This document shows positions 42,072 through 51,641 of a DNA stretch of 64,000 nucleotides, piece after piece. The position numbers and the translations under genes are program-made. How positions within the stretch are numbered: position 1 is the first letter of the stretch; each line of letters opens with the position of its first letter. The stretch is from the NCBI RefSeq assembly GCF_023074835.1, contig NZ_JALLGW010000001.1:2108001-2172000 (forward strand). Direction: 5' to 3'. Below the pieces are notes generated by a model, which was not told the origin of the DNA, did not search any database, and saw nothing but the letters and a program-made list of their open reading frames with translations. This DNA comes from Halomarina salina (GTDB lineage: Archaea; Halobacteriota; Halobacteria; Halobacteriales; Haloarculaceae).

Positions 42072-44462
42072 TTACCGTCTGAACCGGGCGAACAGGGTCG
42101 CTGCGACGAGAGCGACCAGGGCAGCGACGACGCCGAATCCGGGGCCACTGCCGCCGGAGTCGTCGGTAGTGCTGCCGCCACTGACGACGGCATCGCTACC
42201 GTTCGTCGAGTTGTTCACCGGGGCTGCGGGTCCAGCGGCCACCTCGGTGCCACCGTCGGTGGTCTCGACGACGGTGACCTCCTCGGTCGTCGTCTCACCG
42301 GCGGAGTCGGTGGTGGTCGCGCCGTCGGTCGACGGTGCTGGCGTGTCGGTCGGAGCGGTCGTGGTGGTGTCCGAGGACTCGTCGATACCGCCGTCGTCGG
42401 CGGTGTCGTCCGAGCTATCGTCGTCTCCAGTGCTCGCGCCGTCGGAGTCACTCGACGTGTCGGAGTCGGTGTCGTCCGAGTCGCTCGACGTGTCGGAGCC
42501 ATCCGAACCGTCGTCCGTCGCGTCGTCGCCGCTCGAATCGGAGTCGTCGGTCGAGTCCGAGGTGTCGTCGGAGTCGCCCTGGTCGGAGCTACTCTGGTCC
42601 GAGTCCGGGGAGCCGATGGTCTCGTCCGGGGTCTCTGTCGAGTCGTCGGACTCGTCGGTCGTGTCGTCGGTCCCGCTATCGTCCGTCGAATCGGACGTGT
42701 CGTCCGAGGACCCGGAATCGTCGGAGTCGCCCTGGTCGGAGTCCGGTGCTTCCGTCGTGTCGTCGGGCGAATCGGTCTCGTCGGGCGTCTCGGTGCTTTC
42801 GTCCGGGGTCTCGGTGTCGTCGGGTGCTTCGGTCGTGTCGTCAGGGGTTTCGGTGCTTTCGTCCGGGGACTCCGTCGTCTCGGTGTCGTCGGGCGTCTCG
42901 GTGTCCTGTGTCGGTGCCTCCGAGTCGACTGAGAGCGAGTAGTCGCTGTACCCGGTGATGCCGCCGGTCACCAGGACGTAGTACTCACCGTCCTCGGGTG
43001 CGGTCACCGAGAGGTCCTCGGGGTCACAGAACGTGCCGGGGGTACAGCGTGCGCTGGATTCGGCGAGGACGTTCCCGCCGTCGTCGAGCACCTGCAGGGT
43101 GAACGCGTTCGTGATGACGCTCGGTTTGTCGATGCTCGCGGCGATGGTCGACCCTTCGGCGGCGGAGACGACGTAGTAGTCGTCGTCGCCCTCACCGAGG
43201 ACGGCGTCGGCCGACCCGGACGAGAGCGACGTCGCCGCTCCGGGGTCGTCGTTCGACTCGTACTGGTCGGGGGAGGCGACGTTGACCGTGAAGTCGTAGT
43301 CTTCGGGGTCGTCGCTGGGTCGGTCACCGCTGTAGGTGAACTCGACGCGGTACTCTCCGCTCTCGGGGGCCTGTCCCCCGACGAGCACCGTCTCCACGTA
43401 GCCGTCGGCGGAGTCGATGGCGTCACCCGAGGGGCCGTAGAGCGTCGCCTCGACGGTGTCCGGACTCCCGACCTGGAAGTCCGTACGGATGTAGTCGCCC
43501 TGCTCGGCGTCGAAGGTGAACGCGTCCGTCGAGTCACTCGTGTCGAGTGTCTCGGTGTACTCCGTACCGGTCTCGACGGGGCGCGGGTCGCCGTCGCCGT
43601 CCTGCCCCGACTGCTGGGAGGGCGACTGGAAGTCCGTCGTCAGCGAGTAGTCGTTGAACCCGGTGATGCCACCGGTCACGTGGACGTAGTACTCGCCGTC
43701 CTCGGGCGCAGTCGCCGAGAGGTCGGCGGGACCGCAAGTCGTGCCGGGGGTACAGCGCGCGCTGGACTCCGCGAGGACGTTCCCGTCGCCGTCGAGTATC
43801 TCGAGCGCGAATCCGTTGGTGATGACGTTCGGTTTGTCGATGCTCGCGGCGATGGTCGCGCCCTCGGCGGCCGAGATGGCGTAGTAGTCGTCGTCGCTAC
43901 CGCCGAGCGTGGCGTCGACCGTACCGGGCTCCGAGAGGCCCGCGGCACTGTCGATCCCGTCGTTGGATTCGTAGCTATCCGGGGCCGAGCGCTGGACGGA
44001 GAAGGTGTACTCCAGCGGGTCGCTACTCGGCCGCGTCCCGCTGTAGGTGAACTCGACGCTGTACTGACCGTCCTCGGGGGCCTGGCCCCCGAGCAACACC
44101 GTATCCGGACCGCCCGCTGCCGAGTCGAGTTCGGCTCCGGACGGACCGTAGAGTGTCGCGCCGGTCACGTCGGGGGTCCCTGCGAGGAAGTCGACGCGGA
44201 CGTAGTCACCCTGTTCGACGTCGAACGTGAACACGTCTATCGAGTCGTCGACGTCGAGCGTGTCGGTGACCTCGGACCCGAGTTCGACGCTCTGTGGGTC
44301 CTCGTCGCCGGACTCCTGGAGGGTGGGACTCGCGGCGACGCTGGCAGCACCGACCGCACTCCCGGTGACCACGACGAGAGCGAAGACGAGGGCAGCGATG
44401 CGGGGAAGGGCAGTACGTACGCGGGGACTGTCCGGCCTGTCGGCCGGTCTCCTTGAACGCAT
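42072..44462 (-). CDS. PGF-CTERM surface protein with PPC-like repeats and acidic stalk
   Basis: A 796-residue secreted protein. A Sec-type signal (about 20-45, IAALVFALVVVTGSAVGA) leads into two similar ~180-residue units, each made of two PPC-like beta domains (GDYVRVDFLAG..., then ESNDG and DDDYYAISAAEG). Each unit holds one Cys pair in SARCTPGT-C-P. Then comes a ~230-residue Asp/Ser/Thr/Glu stalk (TETPDDT and SDSTDD repeats). The end GPGFGVVAALVALVAATL-FARFRR is a PGF-CTERM tail, cleaved and lipid-attached by archaeosortase A. The start is supported by TATATA 27 bases upstream. Role: cell-surface binding or S-layer-associated. Confidence 0.88.
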   Translation of the reverse strand: MRSRRPADRPDSPRVRTALPRIAALVFALVVVTGSAVGAASVAASPTLQESGDEDPQSVELGSEVTDTLDVDDSIDVFTFDVEQGDYVRVDFLAGTPDVTGATLYGPSGAELDSAAGGPDTVLLGGQAPEDGQYSVEFTYSGTRPSSDPLEYTFSVQRSAPDSYESNDGIDSAAGLSEPGTVDATLGGSDDDYYAISAAEGATIAASIDKPNVITNGFALEILDGDGNVLAESSARCTPGTTCGPADLSATAPEDGEYYVHVTGGITGFNDYSLTTDFQSPSQQSGQDGDGDPRPVETGTEYTETLDTSDSTDAFTFDAEQGDYIRTDFQVGSPDTVEATLYGPSGDAIDSADGYVETVLVGGQAPESGEYRVEFTYSGDRPSDDPEDYDFTVNVASPDQYESNDDPGAATSLSSGSADAVLGEGDDDYYVVSAAEGSTIAASIDKPSVITNAFTLQVLDDGGNVLAESSARCTPGTFCDPEDLSVTAPEDGEYYVLVTGGITGYSDYSLSVDSEAPTQDTETPDDTETTESPDESTETPDDTTEAPDDTETPDESTETPDETDSPDDTTEAPDSDQGDSDDSGSSDDTSDSTDDSGTDDTTDESDDSTETPDETIGSPDSDQSSSDQGDSDDTSDSTDDSDSSGDDATDDGSDGSDTSSDSDDTDSDTSSDSDGASTGDDDSSDDTADDGGIDESSDTTTTAPTDTPAPSTDGATTTDSAGETTTEEVTVVETTDGGTEVAAGPAAPVNNSTNGSDAVVSGGSTTDDSGGSGPGFGVVAALVALVAATLFARFRR

Positions 44463-44705
44463 AGTCGCGGGTTCATTACCAAACCGTATATATGTTGACA
44501 AAAAATCATATTATAAAGAGTTTCACGAGTGTATGTATGTGTCCCACTCGAACCAGAGCGTGGCCGTTCCGTCGGACGGTTAGCGAGGTTCGTTCCACTC
44601 CCGATTCTACGTCGGAGAACTGACCCGGTGACGTTTCAGATTTCACTCACGTTACGACGATGCGGGCAGTGAGGGAGGAGGATTCGTCGGGTGCGACGAG
44701 GTTCG

Positions 44706-45086
44706 CTACGACTCGTCGTGACTCCGACCGCCCCACACGGCCTTCTCGGGGGTGCGGACGCGCGCGTCCCGGGTCACCGTCAGCTGGCACGAGAGACGGG
44801 GGTAGCCGAAACGGGCGGCGAGGCGGTCGTGCCAATGTTCGGGCGCACGGGGTGTCAGCAGTCGCACGCCACAGGTCGCACACAGCCCGCGCCCGCCGCA
44901 GTTCGCCCGTTCGGTGAGTGCGGTGTACGGCGAGATACCGGCGTTGAGCAACGCTTTTCGGAGATTCGTGCCGGGGGGAACCGACAGCACGGACGTCCCC
45001 TCGCCGTGTTCGACGGTGAGTTCCACCCGCTCCGGGTCGTCGTCCTCGGCTCCCTCCTCCCCCACGCCGGACTCGTCGGTCGCCAT
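44706..45086 (-). CDS. 2Fe-2S plant-type ferredoxin-like protein
   Basis: A 126-residue protein with a plant-type ferredoxin domain. Cluster ligands are C63, C69, C72 (CGGRGLCATC) and C100 (RLSC). This is CxxxxxCxxC rather than the CxxxxCxxC of plant ferredoxins, as found in adrenodoxin- and putidaredoxin-like or other variants. It also shows VPPGTNLRKALLNAGIS before the cluster. The ~20-residue N-terminus is acidic (haloarchaeal). It may carry electrons to an oxygenase, such as the P450 1.1 kb away, but that partnership is a guess. It is divergent from the acetyltransferase. Confidence 0.88.
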   Translation of the reverse strand: MATDESGVGEEGAEDDDPERVELTVEHGEGTSVLSVPPGTNLRKALLNAGISPYTALTERANCGGRGLCATCGVRLLTPRAPEHWHDRLAARFGYPRLSCQLTVTRDARVRTPEKAVWGGRSHDES

Positions 45087-45188
45087 CGGTCACGGTACGT
45101 GCCGCGGACGGGTATCCGTTCGCCGAGTGGAGCGGTTCGGCAGTGCCGACCGGACGGCATTTCCTCGGACGGGTCGAACCACCAGGTG

Positions 45189-45665
45189 ATGACCGACGAG
45201 CGTGACGACGGCCGGGTCGTGGTCGCGACGACCGACGCACAGCGAGCGGACGCACTCGCCGTCCGCCGGGCCGTCTTCGTCGAGGAGCAGGACGTCCCCG
45301 AGTCCCTCGAACTGGACGACCACGACGAGGACCCGACGACCGACCACCTGGTCGCGTACGACGGCGACGACGCAGTCGGGGCGGCGCGACTTCGCCCCTA
45401 CGACGAGGGGTCGTCGTCGGAGTCGGTCGGGAAGGTACAGCGGGTCGCCGTGGTGGCCGACCGCCGGGGCGAGGATTGGGGACGGCGGCTGATGACCAGC
45501 GTCGAGGAACTCGCCCGCGAGCGCGGATACGAACGGCTCGTCCTCGACGTGCAGACCCACGCTCGGGGGTTCTACGAAGCCCTTGGCTACGTCGTGGTGG
45601 ACGAGACGGAGTTCCTCGACGCCGGGATACCCCACGTCGGGATGGAGAAACGACTGCAGTCGTGA
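45189..45665 (+). CDS. GNAT acetyltransferase (ElaA-like)
   Basis: A 158-residue acetyltransferase. VRRAVFVEEQDVPESLELDD is the ElaA-like start. VGAARLRPYDE and VQRVAVVADRRGEDWGRRLM form the acetyl-CoA-binding strand and loop, and GFYEALGYVVVDETEFLDAGIPHVGM ends the fold. AGGTGATG precedes and overlaps the start, acting as a ribosome site. It is divergent from the ferredoxin gene. The substrate is unknown. Confidence 0.9.
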   Translation: MTDERDDGRVVVATTDAQRADALAVRRAVFVEEQDVPESLELDDHDEDPTTDHLVAYDGDDAVGAARLRPYDEGSSSESVGKVQRVAVVADRRGEDWGRRLMTSVEELARERGYERLVLDVQTHARGFYEALGYVVVDETEFLDAGIPHVGMEKRLQS

Positions 45666-45691
45666 GTACGGGCGCGGTGGCCCGCGCCGAC

Positions 45692-46087
45692 TCAGCGCTC
45701 GGTGCGGATGCGGTACTCGTCGCGGGCCGACTGGAGCGCGGCCGCGAAGATGGCGAGGTAGTCGACGAGGTCGAGGTCGTCGAACCGCCCGCCGACGCCG
45801 CTCCCGCTCGACGTCTTCACCTCGAGGCTCTTGTCGCTCGACGACTCGTCGTCATCGTCGTCCGAGTCCTTCGTCGACACGGTGTCGATGCCTCGCTCGT
45901 CGTCCTCGTCGACGCGCTCGACGGAACTCGACGACTCCCCGTCGGACGACCCGCCTCGGCCGCGCAGTTTGAGCACGACGAAGAGGACGGCGAGTACGCC
46001 CAGCGCCGCGGCGACGCGCTTGATCTTCCCGCCGCCGGCTTCGACCTCCTCGATGTCGACTTCTTCGGCGATGTCTGAATCGGACAT
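45692..46087 (-). CDS. Acidic single-pass membrane protein, unknown
   Basis: A 131-residue protein: acidic N-terminus, one transmembrane segment (about 25-41, VAAALGVLAVLFVVLKLRG), then a Ser/Asp-rich linker and a short C-terminal helix (DDLDLVDYLAIFAAALQSARDEY). There are no cysteines and no catalytic motif. It is convergent with the acetyltransferase, 26 bases apart, and 84 bases upstream of the P450's stop. No family is recognised. Confidence 0.65.
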   Translation of the reverse strand: MSDSDIAEEVDIEEVEAGGGKIKRVAAALGVLAVLFVVLKLRGRGGSSDGESSSSVERVDEDDERGIDTVSTKDSDDDDDESSSDKSLEVKTSSGSGVGGRFDDLDLVDYLAIFAAALQSARDEYRIRTER

Positions 46088-46171
46088 TGTCGAGTGGGAA
46101 TTTCGCCAGCCGCGTATTTAGTCACTGAACTGCCGGAGATATTGACCTCATGTGGTCGCCGTTCGACCGGT

Positions 46172-47503
46172 TCAGGTGCGTTCGTGGAGGACGACCTCGA
46201 CGGGGTCGCGGGGGTGCATCGTCAGCGACGGCCGGAGGTCGAGGTCGGCGTCCGACGCGAGTTCCGGCGAGAAGCGACGGAGCGCGATGCTCAGGATGAT
46301 CTTCGCCTCGACGAGCGAGAACTGGCGGCCGATACACGAGCGCGGTCCCGCGCCGAACGGGAAGTACGCGTAGGGGTGGCGCTGCCGGACGCGCTCTGGC
46401 GTCCAACGGTCGGGGTCGAATCGCTCCGGCTCCTCCCAGTAGTCGGGGTGGCGGTGGAGCACCCACTGGGGGACCATCAGCAGCGAGTCCGCGGGGACGC
46501 GGTAGCCGCTCAGTCGCACGTCCACGTTCGGCTGGCGGAACATCGTGTACACGGGCGGCAGCACCCGCATCGTCTCCTTCAGCACGCGTTCGGTGTACTC
46601 CAGTTCCCGGAGGTCGGTCATCCCCGGCCGCTCGCCGGGGTCGAGGACGGCGTCGACCTCCTCGTGGAGGCGCTCCAGCACTTCGGGGTGCTGTCCGATC
46701 TGGTGGAACGCGTAGGTGAGCGTCAGCGCCGTCGTGTCGTGGCCCGCCAGCAGCATCGTCATCATCTCGTTGCGGACCTGCTCGCTCGTCTGGTCGCCGG
46801 CGGCCTCCGCGCGGAGCAGGCGCGAGAGGAAGTCCTCCGCGTCCGTGTCCACGCCGCGGCGTCTGTCCACGAGGTCCGCGACGATGCCCTCCAGCGTCTC
46901 CAGCGCCTCGCTGTACTTCTGGTTCCCGCGAGTGGGCACCCACTGGGGCGTCAGGAAGCGGATGGGGTCGGGTTCGAACCGCTCGCCCAGCGGTTCGAGG
47001 TTGTCCTGTACCTCGTACACCGTCTCCTCGTCGGGGTCGACGCCGAACATCGCGTTGACGATGACGTCCACGGTCAGCCTCGCCAGCGGTAGCTGGACGT
47101 CGAACGGCTCACCGACCGGGAACTGGTCGAGGGCGCGTTCGGTCTTCTCTCCCATCGTGTCGACCAGTCCGGCGATGCGACCCATGTTGAACGCAGGCTG
47201 GGCGATGGCGCGCTGCTGTTCCCAGTAGTCGCCCGTGCTCAGGAGCAGGCCGTCGCCGAGCAGTCCGGTGAGGGCGTCGTCCTGGAAGTCGGCCTTCCGG
47301 AACTCGGCCTCGTCGTTCATCAGCACCGTCTCCACGTCGTCGGGGTTCATCACGACGTACGTGTCCAGCGGCCCGAGCTGGAATTTCGCGATGTCGCGGT
47401 ACGCCCGCCGGACGGCGTCCATGAACCGGAACGGGTCGCGGGCGTAGTCGAACGTGCTGCCGACGACCGGCGGTTCGGGCGGTCCGGGGGGCTGCTGGCG
47501 CAT
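46172..47503 (-). CDS. Cytochrome P450
   Basis: A 443-residue heme-thiolate monooxygenase. The heme ligand is C390 in FPFGAGPRSCIGRQF. The I-helix oxygen-activation motif is AGHDTT (253-258), ExxR is E310-R313 in KETMRVLPP, and FDPDRW is the PERF region. It is soluble with no N-terminal anchor. Haloarchaeal P450s of the CYP174 type look similar, but I cannot confirm the subfamily. Possible substrates include isoprenoids or fatty acids. An AACCCTTATC box 27 bases upstream indicates a leaderless mRNA. Redox partner unknown. Confidence 0.95.
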   Translation of the reverse strand: MRQQPPGPPEPPVVGSTFDYARDPFRFMDAVRRAYRDIAKFQLGPLDTYVVMNPDDVETVLMNDEAEFRKADFQDDALTGLLGDGLLLSTGDYWEQQRAIAQPAFNMGRIAGLVDTMGEKTERALDQFPVGEPFDVQLPLARLTVDVIVNAMFGVDPDEETVYEVQDNLEPLGERFEPDPIRFLTPQWVPTRGNQKYSEALETLEGIVADLVDRRRGVDTDAEDFLSRLLRAEAAGDQTSEQVRNEMMTMLLAGHDTTALTLTYAFHQIGQHPEVLERLHEEVDAVLDPGERPGMTDLRELEYTERVLKETMRVLPPVYTMFRQPNVDVRLSGYRVPADSLLMVPQWVLHRHPDYWEEPERFDPDRWTPERVRQRHPYAYFPFGAGPRSCIGRQFSLVEAKIILSIALRRFSPELASDADLDLRPSLTMHPRDPVEVVLHERT

Positions 47504-47745
47504 GAAATAGGTAGGGGCTGGCGTTCGATAAGGGTTGGTTCTATCGGCGTTCGGTCGTGTGGTTTCGGGAACGACGGTGATTCCGCCTTCGTCACTCGTC
47601 GTCGGTCGGTCGTCACTTTCGAGATGGGTCTCGTCGACGTGGACGAAGCGTTCCGGCGAGTACAGGGGTCAGCGATGTCGAGAGGATGGTAACGCTCGAC
47701 CGACGGCCTCGGCTCGGGAGAAGAACTGCGGGGTGGCTCGGGTTC

Positions 47746-48615
47746 TTACAGCAGGTCTTCGACGTTGTCGGCGACCTCCTCGGGGGTGTCGCCGACGGGG
47801 ACGCCCGCGTCCTGCAGTGCCGAAATCTTCGACTCCGCGGTACCGGTCCCGCTGCCGGAGACGATAGCGCCCGCGTGGCCCATGCGCTTTCCGGGCGGCG
47901 CGGTGCGGCCCGCGATGAAGCCCGCGACGGGCGTGTCCATGTGCTCGCCGATGAACGCGGCGGCCTCCTCCTCGTCCTCGCCGCCGATCTCGCCGCACAT
48001 CACGACCGCGTCGGTGTCGGGGTCGGACTCGAACAGGTCCAGCGCGCCGACGAAGTCCGTCCCGATGATGGGGTCGCCGCCGATGCCGACCGCGGTGGTC
48101 TGGCCGATGCCACGCTGGGTGAGGCTGTCGACGACCTGGTAGGTGAGGGTGCCCGACCGGGAGACGAGACCGACGTTCCCCGACGAGAAGATGTTGCCCG
48201 GCAGGATGCCGAGTTTCGCCTCGCCCGGCGTGATGAGGCCGGGACAGTTGGGACCGACGAGGTGCGTGTCGGTCTCCGAGAGGCGCTTGTAGACGCGCGC
48301 CATGTCCTGCTGGGGGACGCCCTCGGTGATGGCCACGACGAGGTCGAGGTCCGTGTCGAGCGCCTCGAACATCGCGTCGCCCGCGAACGCGGGCGGGACG
48401 AACACGACGCTCGCGTCGGCGTCCTCCTCCTCGACGGCCTGCGAGACGGTGTCGTAGACGGGGATGCCCTCGACCTCGTCACCGCCCTTGCCGGGGACCG
48501 CACCCGCGACCACGTTCGTGCCGTAGTCGACCATCTGCTGGGTGTGGAACTTCCCCTCGCCACCCGTGATGCCCTGTACCACTACGCGCGTGTCGTCGTC
48601 GACTAGTATGCTCAT
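47746..48615 (-). CDS. sucD: Succinyl-CoA ligase (ADP/GDP-forming), alpha subunit
   Basis: A 289-residue alpha subunit. The phosphorylated histidine is H247 in [22 protein letters not shown]. CoA-binding [16 protein letters not shown] and [14 protein letters not shown] are present. With SucC it interconverts succinyl-CoA and succinate with substrate-level ATP formation (TCA cycle, also the end of propionyl-CoA breakdown). Its ATG overlaps the sucC stop (ATGA), so the two are translated together. Length is typical. Confidence 0.97.
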   Translation of the reverse strand: MSILVDDDTRVVVQGITGGEGKFHTQQMVDYGTNVVAGAVPGKGGDEVEGIPVYDTVSQAVEEEDADASVVFVPPAFAGDAMFEALDTDLDLVVAITEGVPQQDMARVYKRLSETDTHLVGPNCPGLITPGEAKLGILPGNIFSSGNVGLVSRSGTLTYQVVDSLTQRGIGQTTAVGIGGDPIIGTDFVGALDLFESDPDTDAVVMCGEIGGEDEEEAAAFIGEHMDTPVAGFIAGRTAPPGKRMGHAGAIVSGSGTGTAESKISALQDAGVPVGDTPEEVADNVEDLL

Positions 48616-49766
48616 TGGCTCGCCTCCGTGTCCGCGTACTCGACGGCACGCTGGACGGCGTCCTCCAGCGTCCCCTCGACCGTCACGAGGTCGGTGTTCA
48701 GAATCTCCATCCCCTCCTCGGCGTTCGTCCCCGCGAGGCGGACGACGACCGGTTTGGGAATCTCGTCGAACGATTCGAGCGCCTCGTTGATACCCTTCGC
48801 CACCTCGTCACCGCGGGTGATGCCGCCGAAGATGTTGAACACGACGCTGTCGACGTTCTCGTCGGAGAACACCATGTCCAGCGCGTTCGAGACGCGTTCC
48901 GCCTTCGCGCCCCCGCCGATGTCGAGGAAGTTGGCGGGCGACCCGCCGTAGTGGTCGACGAGGTCCAGCGTCGTCATGACGAGGCCCGCGCCGTTGCCGA
49001 TGATGCCGACGTTGCCCGAGAGGCGGACGTAGTCGAAGCCGTACTCGTCGGCCTTCGCCTCCAGGTCGTCCCCCGCGACGCCGCCCTCCTCCTCCATCTC
49101 CTGGAGGTCCGAGTGGCGGAACAGCGCGTCGTCGTCGATGTTCATCACGGCGTCCGCGCAGACGACCTCGCGGTCGCTCGTGATCATGACCGGGTTGACC
49201 TCGATGTCGGTCGAGTCCTTCTCGTCCCAGAGGTCGTACAGCGTCGTCAGGACGTTCGCGACGTCCATCGCCACGTCACGCTCGACGCCCGCGTCGTAGA
49301 CCGCCTTGCGGGCCTGGAACGGGTGCATCCCGAACGACGGGTCGACGTGGACCCGCGAGATGGCCTCCGGCGTCTCCTCGGCGACCGACTCGATGTCGAC
49401 ACCACCCTTCGTGGAGACCATCGCGACGGGCTTGCCCTCCCCGCGGTCCATCGTGACGCCGACGTACAGTTCGTTGACGAAGTCGACGGCCGCCTCGACG
49501 AGCACCCGGTCGACGTGCAGTCCCTTCAGGTCCATCCCGAGGATGTTGTCGGCCGCCTCGCGGGCCTCCTCCTCGTCCTCGACGAGTTCGATGCCGCCCG
49601 CCTTGCCACGCCCCCCGACCTGTACCTGGGCCTTGATGGCGACCGGGTAGCCGACCCGCTCGGCGGCCTCGACGACCTCGTCGACGCTCGCGGCGAGTTC
49701 CGAATCGGGTACCGGAAGCCCCGCGTCGGCGAAGACCTGCTTCGCCTGATACTCGTGGAGTTTCAT
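48612..49766 (-). CDS. sucC: Succinyl-CoA ligase, beta subunit
   Basis: A 384-residue ATP-grasp subunit. It starts [20 protein letters not shown], has [20 protein letters not shown] for nucleotide binding, [12 protein letters not shown] for metal binding, and [19 protein letters not shown] in the CoA/succinyl domain. It forms the heterodimer or heterotetramer with SucD, encoded immediately downstream with a 4-base overlap. The start at 49766 is the normal family start; the frame is open upstream but that part belongs to other gene space. Confidence 0.97.
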   Translation of the reverse strand: MKLHEYQAKQVFADAGLPVPDSELAASVDEVVEAAERVGYPVAIKAQVQVGGRGKAGGIELVEDEEEAREAADNILGMDLKGLHVDRVLVEAAVDFVNELYVGVTMDRGEGKPVAMVSTKGGVDIESVAEETPEAISRVHVDPSFGMHPFQARKAVYDAGVERDVAMDVANVLTTLYDLWDEKDSTDIEVNPVMITSDREVVCADAVMNIDDDALFRHSDLQEMEEEGGVAGDDLEAKADEYGFDYVRLSGNVGIIGNGAGLVMTTLDLVDHYGGSPANFLDIGGGAKAERVSNALDMVFSDENVDSVVFNIFGGITRGDEVAKGINEALESFDEIPKPVVVRLAGTNAEEGMEILNTDLVTVEGTLEDAVQRAVEYADTEASQ

Positions 49767-49864
49767 CGCCTGTAGCCGCGTCCGGGCCGCGCTTAAATCC
49801 CGCCGGTTCCGGTATCGTTCGCCCCCTCGGCCGGCGACGGGAATCGTCCGTGTCGGCGTGTGGC

Positions 49865-50575
49865 TCACCGACTCGCTACGCGGTCGGTCATCCGGTCGGC
49901 GAGCTGGTCGGAGACGCCCGCGAGTCGCGACGCACCGAACGTCGCCACGACGAGACCGCCCAACGTGTTGTAGAACAGGTCGAAGACGGTGTCGTCCAGG
50001 CCGTACTGGGTGAGCACGTCGCCGGTGCCGAGGAGCTGTGCGGAGACTCCGATGTAGAACTCGACGAGTTCCCAGACGACGCCGAACGCCATCACGAACA
50101 GCAGGATGGTGACGAACATGAACCGGGGCGGGAGTCTGACGGCCGCGGAGTACTGCTGGAGCGCCAGCAGCGTCGCGAACGCGGCCCCCGCGACCAGCGA
50201 CGAGGACATCGCGTGGGTCAGGTGGTCCCACCACCACGTGCCGGAGTAGAGCGAGACGTCGAGGCCGGGTATCGGGAGGGTCCCGAGCGCGTGGAGGAAC
50301 ATCGCCGTCGTTATCCAGAGGACGAGGCCGACGTTCAGCGTCACCGCGAACCGTCGGGAGAGCAGGTTCGGCAGGAACGTGACGAGCAGTCCGACGCCCG
50401 CGTTGACCGCGACCCCGCCGTTGCCCGCGAGGATGCCAGCGGCGAACACGACGCCGATGGCGACCTGGAGGGCGCGAACCAGCGCGCGCTCTCGGCCCGG
50501 CGTCAGCCGCCGGTTCGAGGCGACTGACTCCTGGGACTGTGTGTCCTGGACGCGGGTTCGTTCGCCAGCGCTCAT
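49865..50575 (-). CDS. Multi-pass membrane protein, DUF2238/YjdF-like
   Basis: A 236-residue protein with about six membrane segments after a 30-residue hydrophilic N-terminus. Characteristic polar signatures inside membrane regions are WWWDHLTHAMSSSLVAG, VMAFGVVWELVEFY and YGLDDTVFDLFYNTLGG. Conserved Asp, His and Glu here resemble the DUF2238 family (YjdF in E. coli), of unknown function. Its start overlaps the upstream membrane gene by 4 bases (ATGA), so they form a coupled pair. Confidence 0.75.
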   Translation of the reverse strand: MSAGERTRVQDTQSQESVASNRRLTPGRERALVRALQVAIGVVFAAGILAGNGGVAVNAGVGLLVTFLPNLLSRRFAVTLNVGLVLWITTAMFLHALGTLPIPGLDVSLYSGTWWWDHLTHAMSSSLVAGAAFATLLALQQYSAAVRLPPRFMFVTILLFVMAFGVVWELVEFYIGVSAQLLGTGDVLTQYGLDDTVFDLFYNTLGGLVVATFGASRLAGVSDQLADRMTDRVASR

Positions 50576-51177
50576 GCCGTGACCCCCTCCACTCCGGTCG
50601 CCTCGCGTGCCGCGCGAAGCTTCCGCCGGAAGTACCAGCGGAAGACGCCACCGGCGAGGACTCCGCCGAGGAGTGCCGCGGTGAACACGACCATCAACTG
50701 GTCGTTGGTCTCGAGGAACGACGTTCCGAGGTACCGTGCGGAGGCGGCCGACCCGAGCGCCCAGAACCCCGCCGTGGCGAGCGTCGTGAGCACCACGAAC
50801 ACGACGGCGACGTCGGGCGTCATCCGGAGGTCGGTCGTCAGCTGCAACGCGGCGACGGCGAGCAACGCGAGCGTGGCGATGCCGACGCCGTTCGCGACGT
50901 CGTCGAGGAACGACGGTCCGTACGCGCCCGCCCCGACGGGAATCGCGGCGACGAACAGCAACAGCCACGGGACCGTCCGTCTCCACGACCGGTAGACGAC
51001 CGGCGGCACGAGCGAAACGGCCGCCGCGGCGACCGCGAGCGCCGTGTCGACGAGCAACCCCTCGAGGAGGTAGCCGACCGCGCCGAGGACGAGCATCAGT
51101 GTGAAGAACCACGCGACGACGGCGTTCACTCGACGGTCCCTGACGAACCACGCTTCCGGTAACTGCTGTTGACTCAT
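50572..51177 (-). CDS. Multi-pass membrane protein, unknown
   Basis: A 201-residue protein with about six predicted membrane helices (for example VVAWFFTLMLVLGAVGYLLEG near the N-terminus and VVFTAALLGGVLAGGVFRWYF near the C-terminus), ending in a basic, Arg-rich tail. No motif is recognised. It is first in a two-gene unit with the DUF2238-like gene; the 4-base overlap suggests the products are made in fixed ratio and may form one complex. There is no sign of transport signatures. Confidence 0.7.
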   Translation of the reverse strand: MSQQQLPEAWFVRDRRVNAVVAWFFTLMLVLGAVGYLLEGLLVDTALAVAAAAVSLVPPVVYRSWRRTVPWLLLFVAAIPVGAGAYGPSFLDDVANGVGIATLALLAVAALQLTTDLRMTPDVAVVFVVLTTLATAGFWALGSAASARYLGTSFLETNDQLMVVFTAALLGGVLAGGVFRWYFRRKLRAAREATGVEGVTA

Positions 51178-51317
51178 GACTGCCTCTCCGGAGCGCGACC
51201 TCCCGCGAGTTCCGACCGCAGCGCTCTGCGCGCTCCGAACGGTGAAGATTCGGTACCGACCGTCAATAACCTGTCGTCAGAGTGACTCGAACCCCGACTG
51301 GTCGGGGTTCGGGGTCG

Positions 51318-51536
51318 TCAGTCGTCGACGTCCGCGTACAGCAGCACCCTGGCGCACTCCGGACAGACGTACGGCCGAATCAGGTGTTTCTCCTTCATGC
51401 CGAGACTGCCGAGCAGGCCCTCGCGGTTCTCGTCGGAGATGGCGCGGACCTTGTGTCCGCCGTCGGTCTGGAGTGCCATCGCTTCGAGCGTCACGCCACA
51501 GTCGGGGCAGCGTCGGTTGCTCGGTTCGGTGTCCAT
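51318..51536 (-). CDS. Small zinc-ribbon protein (72 aa)
   Basis: A 72-residue protein with CPDC (about 10-13) and CPEC (about 58-61) knuckles bracketing a middle segment LQTDGGHKVRAISDENREG. It ends ARVLLYADVDD. The long insert between knuckles differs from a simple ribbon, and the motif layout looks like conserved haloarchaeal zinc proteins. The start is at 51536 (MDTEPSNRRCPDC). It is divergent from the quinone oxidoreductase gene. Function is unknown. Confidence 0.8.
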   Translation of the reverse strand: MDTEPSNRRCPDCGVTLEAMALQTDGGHKVRAISDENREGLLGSLGMKEKHLIRPYVCPECARVLLYADVDD

Positions 51537-51641
51537 GGCAGCCCGTATCGAGCGAGTCGCCTTCAGCGTGCTGGATACGTCACTTCGTCGCGGGCGGCCG
51601 TCGCCACCTACGCTTTTGGCGTCGGCCGACCACCCACGGGT

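Noticed and set aside
42169-42942. A Ser/Val-rich plus-strand ORF
   Set aside because: It is the complement of the Asp/Ser/Thr stalk of the PGF-CTERM protein, so it is only a mirror of low-complexity coding DNA.
46172-49766. Linking the P450 with sucC-sucD as one operon
   Set aside because: There are 242 bases between sucD and the P450, and the P450 has its own TATA-like box 27 bases before its start.
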